From assembly GCA_026417195.1 (NCBI GenBank), contig JAOADS010000099.1, positions 1 through 8,093 of the forward strand: a DNA stretch of 8,093 nt, in the 5' to 3' direction. The position numbers and the translations under genes were made by a program. Under the pieces are notes generated by a model. That model saw only the letters and a list, made by a program, of their open reading frames with translations, searched no databases and was not told where the DNA came from. Within the stretch, counting starts at the first letter, position 1. The number at the start of each line of letters is the position of its first letter. Source of the DNA: Ignavibacteria bacterium (GTDB lineage: Bacteria; Bacteroidota; Ignavibacteria; Tepidaquicellales; OLB5). Below are positions 5,690 to 8,093 of the stretch, piece after piece.

Positions 5690-6295
5690 ATGCCACAACT
5701 TGTACTTGTCCGCCATGGCCAATCTGAATGGAACAAAGAAAATCGTTTCACGGGCTGGATTGACATACCGCTTTCAGAACAGGGAGAAGAAGAGGCTCGT
5801 AACGTCGGAAGAAAGCTCAGAGGATTTAAATTTGACAAGGCTTTTTCATCAGTATTGCAAAGAGCAACGAAAACATACGAAATTGCCGCTTACGAAGCCG
5901 GATTTATGGATCTTCTGTTGGAAAAAGATGAAGCACTAAATGAGAGAATGTATGGTGATCTTCAGGGATTAAACAAAGATGAATGCAGAAAAAAATTCGG
6001 TGATGAACAGGTTCACATCTGGCGCAGAAGCTACGACGTTGCACCTCCCCGTGGAGAAAGCCTTAAAAACACAGCAGAAAGAGTCTTGCCTTATTATAAA
6101 AACAAGATAGAACCTCTACTCAAAAAAGGTAAAAATATTCTCATAGTAGCACATGGAAACAGCTTGAGGGCACTGGTGATGCATCTGGAAAAACTTACTG
6201 GAGAACAGATAGTTAAAGTTGAAATTCCTACGGGTGTTCCTATCGTTTATGAACTGGATGATAACTTAAATATAGTCTCAAAAAAGGAACTTTAA
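5690..6295 (+). CDS. gpmA: 2,3-bisphosphoglycerate-dependent phosphoglycerate mutase, short form
   Basis: It interconverts 3- and 2-phosphoglycerate in cytoplasmic glycolysis/gluconeogenesis through a phosphohistidine. The 201 residues show the histidine-phosphatase core: VRHGQSEWNKENRFTGWIDIPLSEQG (7-32) with the phospho-acceptor H9, R58 in VLQRA, the acid E85 in LNERMYGDLQGLNK (83-96), paired arginines R112-R113, and H155 in VAHGNSLRALV (153-163), then IPTGVPIVYELD. These match the GpmA class rather than the generic cobalamin-phosphatase-like branch. Compared with about 250 residues in E. coli it lacks the insertion of about 25 residues before the GESL segment (here APPRGESL at 118-125) and the C-terminal tail. 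The ATG at 5690 is chosen over an in-frame ATG at 5633 because the core begins there and AGGAGA lies 10 bases upstream. First gene of a compact four-gene run. Confidence 0.93.
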   Translation: MPQLVLVRHGQSEWNKENRFTGWIDIPLSEQGEEEARNVGRKLRGFKFDKAFSSVLQRATKTYEIAAYEAGFMDLLLEKDEALNERMYGDLQGLNKDECRKKFGDEQVHIWRRSYDVAPPRGESLKNTAERVLPYYKNKIEPLLKKGKNILIVAHGNSLRALVMHLEKLTGEQIVKVEIPTGVPIVYELDDNLNIVSKKEL

Positions 6296-6302
6296 ATTCT
6301 AT

Positions 6303-6857
6303 ATGAATGAATTTGAAAGAGCAGAGCAGACAGTTTATGAATTTGTGAAAAATGAAAATCTAAGAAGACATATGTATGCAGTAAGCGAAGCTATGAGAAA
6401 TTATGCAAGAAAATTCGGTGAAGATGAAGATAAGTGGGCTGCTGTCGGAATGCTTCATGACTTTGACTGGGAGATGCATCCTAATTCTGAAGAACATCCT
6501 GTAAAAGGTGTGGAGATCCTGAAAAAAAGAAATTGGAGTGATGAGATACTGAGAGCAATTCTTTCACATGCCGATTATACCGGTGTAAGAAGGGAATCTC
6601 TCATGGAGAAAACCCTTTTTGCAGTTGATGAACTCTGCGGGTTTATAGTAGCATGTGTCCTTGTTCAGCCGGACAAAAAATTATCGGCACTGAAAACAGA
6701 ATCCGTATTAAAGAAAATAAAAAAGAAAGAGTTCGCACGAAACGTGAAAAGAGAAGATCTCTTAAAAGGGGCTGAAGAACTGGGTATTGATTTTCAGGAA
6801 CACGTAGAGTTTGTCCTTGAGTCGCTTAAGAAAATTTCTCCGAAACTAGGATTGTGA
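6303..6857 (+). CDS. HD-superfamily metal-dependent hydrolase (COG2316-like)
   Basis: A cytoplasmic, all-helical 184-residue protein with the HD phosphohydrolase signature: H23 (RRHMYAV), H52-D53 (GMLHDFDWEMHP), H65, H89 (ILSHADYTG) and D109 (LFAVDELCGFIVA). These are the usual divalent-metal ligands of the fold. The later motifs VQPDKKLSAL (121-130) and KKEFARNVKRED (141-152) match what I recall of a small predicted-hydrolase group widespread in anaerobes and the Bacteroidota relatives; no substrate is established for it, so none is assigned. It starts 7 bases after the phosphoglycerate mutase stop, with only an AAGGA in the end of that gene (6285-6289) as a possible ribosome-binding site. 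Its TGA overlaps the GTG start of the next gene, so it is clearly part of the same transcription unit. Confidence 0.85.
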   Translation: MNEFERAEQTVYEFVKNENLRRHMYAVSEAMRNYARKFGEDEDKWAAVGMLHDFDWEMHPNSEEHPVKGVEILKKRNWSDEILRAILSHADYTGVRRESLMEKTLFAVDELCGFIVACVLVQPDKKLSALKTESVLKKIKKKEFARNVKREDLLKGAEELGIDFQEHVEFVLESLKKISPKLGL

Positions 6858-7324
6858 GCAAAGAGCAGAAATATAAAACATTAATAGATCAGATCAGGTC
6901 ATTAACCTCAGATGAAAGCGATCTCATTGCAAACCTTTCAAATGTCTGTTCGGTATTGAAATACGGATTTGATTACTATTTCTGGGTGGGCTTTTACTTT
7001 CTCAGAGATGACGAACTTGTCCTCGGACCTTTTCAGGGACCTGTTGCCTGTACGCGAATAAAAATTCCAAACGGAGTATGCGGGGAATCAGTAAGAAGAA
7101 ATGAAACAATAATTGTACCGGACGTTCATAAATTCCCCGGTCATATTGCGTGTAACAGTGAATCCAAAAGTGAAATAGTTGTCCCGTTAAGCAGAAACGG
7201 AAAAATAAAGGGTGTTTTGGATATAGATTCAGATTCATATAATATGTTTGATGAAACAGATAAAATATATCTTGAGGAATTAAGAGATTATCTATTATCT
7301 CTGAACTGGCAACAGCAAAGTTGA
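6854..7324 (+). CDS. msrC: Free methionine-(R)-sulfoxide reductase, GAF-domain type (fRMsr)
   Basis: It reduces the R isomer of free (not protein-bound) methionine sulfoxide, a cytoplasmic oxidative-damage repair function. The single GAF domain fills the 156-residue protein. The diagnostic block runs LVLGPFQGPVACTRIKIPNG, then VCGESVRRNE, then PDVHKFPGHIACNSESKSEIVVPL (about 56-112). Its three cysteines C66, C76 and C100 have the same 10 and 24 residue spacing as the catalytic/resolving cysteines I recall for the E. coli enzyme (84, 94, 118), so it should be active. A generic GAF signalling domain would lack them. The start is GTG at 6854, overlapping the upstream TGA by four bases (GTGA), and the normal family N-terminus follows. 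The stop in turn overlaps the start of the LptD-like gene. The gene symbol follows the msrC/yebR usage. Confidence 0.93.
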   Translation: MSKEQKYKTLIDQIRSLTSDESDLIANLSNVCSVLKYGFDYYFWVGFYFLRDDELVLGPFQGPVACTRIKIPNGVCGESVRRNETIIVPDVHKFPGHIACNSESKSEIVVPLSRNGKIKGVLDIDSDSYNMFDETDKIYLEELRDYLLSLNWQQQS

Positions 7325-8093
7325 AAAAATTTCTTGTAATATTTTTCCTTCCCTTAACATTCATAGAAGCAAAACTTCTGTCCCAAACCGGTAGTGACTC
7401 TGTCATATATGTTCCGATCCGGGATACTTCAAAAAAACAACTCCGTGAAGGTGAAATTGATGCTATAGTGAAATACTCTGCAAATGATTCCATATTATTT
7501 GATCTGACCGAAGAGAAACTGTATCTCTATAAAGATGCTGAGCTGATTTACAAGGATTATAAACTGAAAGCAGATAGAATAATCCTTTACCGGGAGAATT
7601 CTCTTATGGAAGCTTACGGTGCAGAAGATACTTCAGGTAATTTAGCTGGAACACCGGTATTTTATGAAGGTTCAAAAAGGTATGATGCTTTCAGGCTGAA
7701 ATATAACTTCCACACCCGCAGGGGAACAATTGAAATGGGTTCAACGGAGATTGAAGGCGGGTATTATCTCGGAGAGAAAATCAAAAAAGTTGACGAGGAA
7801 ATTTATTTCATAAAAGGAGGCAGATATACAACCTGTGACAAGATAAATCCCGACTATTATTTCGGAAGTCCGAAAATGAAAGTTATTCAGGGAGACAAGG
7901 TAATAGCAGAACCGGTGTTTTTGTATATTGACGATGTGCCGGTATTTGCACTACCTTTTGGTATCTTCCCTAACCACTCAGGAAGATCCAGCGGTCTGAT
8001 ACCACCGGCTTACGGAGAGGATGCATTTTATGGGAGATATCTTTCAAGGCTTGGTTATTTCTGGGCTATTAATGCTGTCTCTTATACACATCT
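7321..8093 (+). CDS. lptD: LPS-assembly protein LptD (OstA), N-terminal part, cut by the window edge
   Basis: LptD is the outer-membrane beta-barrel that inserts lipopolysaccharide into the outer leaflet, fed by LptA. The frame is open for 257 codons to the end of the window. A signal peptide leads (K2-K3, hydrophobic 4-15, possible cleavage after A17 or near Q22). A jellyroll of short strands follows (about 45-170, OstA/LptA-like: VKYSANDSILFDL, KLYLYKDAELIYKDY, LKADRIILYRE). Then comes the diagnostic GGRYTTCDK (166-174), YYFGSPKMKVIQGDKVIAEP (179-198) and LYIDDVPVFALPFGIFP (201-217), then SGLIPPAYGE, which passes into the barrel. C172 is the only cysteine in the visible part. The start is TTG at 7321, overlapping the previous TGA as TTGA; the next in-frame ATG is at residue 97 and would remove the signal peptide. 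The barrel lies beyond the window. Confidence 0.9.
   Translation, partial: MKKFLVIFFLPLTFIEAKLLSQTGSDSVIYVPIRDTSKKQLREGEIDAIVKYSANDSILFDLTEEKLYLYKDAELIYKDYKLKADRIILYRENSLMEAYGAEDTSGNLAGTPVFYEGSKRYDAFRLKYNFHTRRGTIEMGSTEIEGGYYLGEKIKKVDEEIYFIKGGRYTTCDKINPDYYFGSPKMKVIQGDKVIAEPVFLYIDDVPVFALPFGIFPNHSGRSSGLIPPAYGEDAFYGRYLSRLGYFWAINAVSYTH

Noticed and set aside
7002..7493. 163-codon open frame on the minus strand
   Set aside because: It lies antisense to the well-supported fRMsr and LptD frames, and its product is low-quality (Phe/Arg/His-rich) without any domain pattern.

Overview
The window reads as chromosomal DNA of a Gram-negative bacterium of the Bacteroidota/Chlorobi/Ignavibacteria assemblage. 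The basis is an AT-rich composition, an outer-membrane LptD homologue, an outer-membrane-type lipoprotein, and an ECF sigma / anti-sigma pair of the type common in that group. Assignment to Ignavibacteria or relatives is inference from protein flavour only; no marker gene proves it. Recognisable Shine-Dalgarno sequences occur before some genes (sigma factor, lipoprotein, phosphoglycerate mutase) but not all.

Layout. (1) Minus strand, 10-1077: mnmE, a tRNA-modification GTPase, whose frame hits a TAA exactly where the serine of the G5 'SAK' motif should be, 9 bases from the window edge. (2) Plus strand, 1211-2671: a sodium:solute symporter, diverging from mnmE. (3) Minus strand, 4407 down to 2695: a three-gene operon of ECF sigma factor, single-pass anti-sigma factor without zinc ligands, and a small exported helical protein of Spy/CpxP/CnrX flavour. 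(4) Plus strand, 4547-5500: an unrecognised lipoprotein, diverging from the sigma operon and closed by a clear intrinsic terminator. (5) Plus strand, 5690 to the right edge: a tightly packed run of phosphoglycerate mutase, HD-domain hydrolase, free methionine-(R)-sulfoxide reductase and a 3'-truncated LptD gene. The last two genes start on GTG and TTG codons that overlap the preceding stop by four bases.

The most interesting structure is the 139-bp gap between the sigma factor and the lipoprotein gene. It contains a perfect 11-bp inverted repeat whose two arms can each be read as the -35 element of an ECF-type promoter. On both strands ATTAAACTT is followed after exactly 15 bases by TGTC, and then by nearly identical downstream sequence. 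The simplest reading is a pair of symmetric divergent promoters recognised by the adjacent sigma factor: it would activate its own operon and the lipoprotein gene. With the anti-sigma factor and the exported helical protein this makes a compact candidate envelope-signalling module: periplasmic sensor, membrane anti-sigma, sigma, and a lipoprotein output.

There is no sign of mobile elements, CRISPR arrays, tRNA or rRNA genes. No gene-free stretch exceeds 300 bases.
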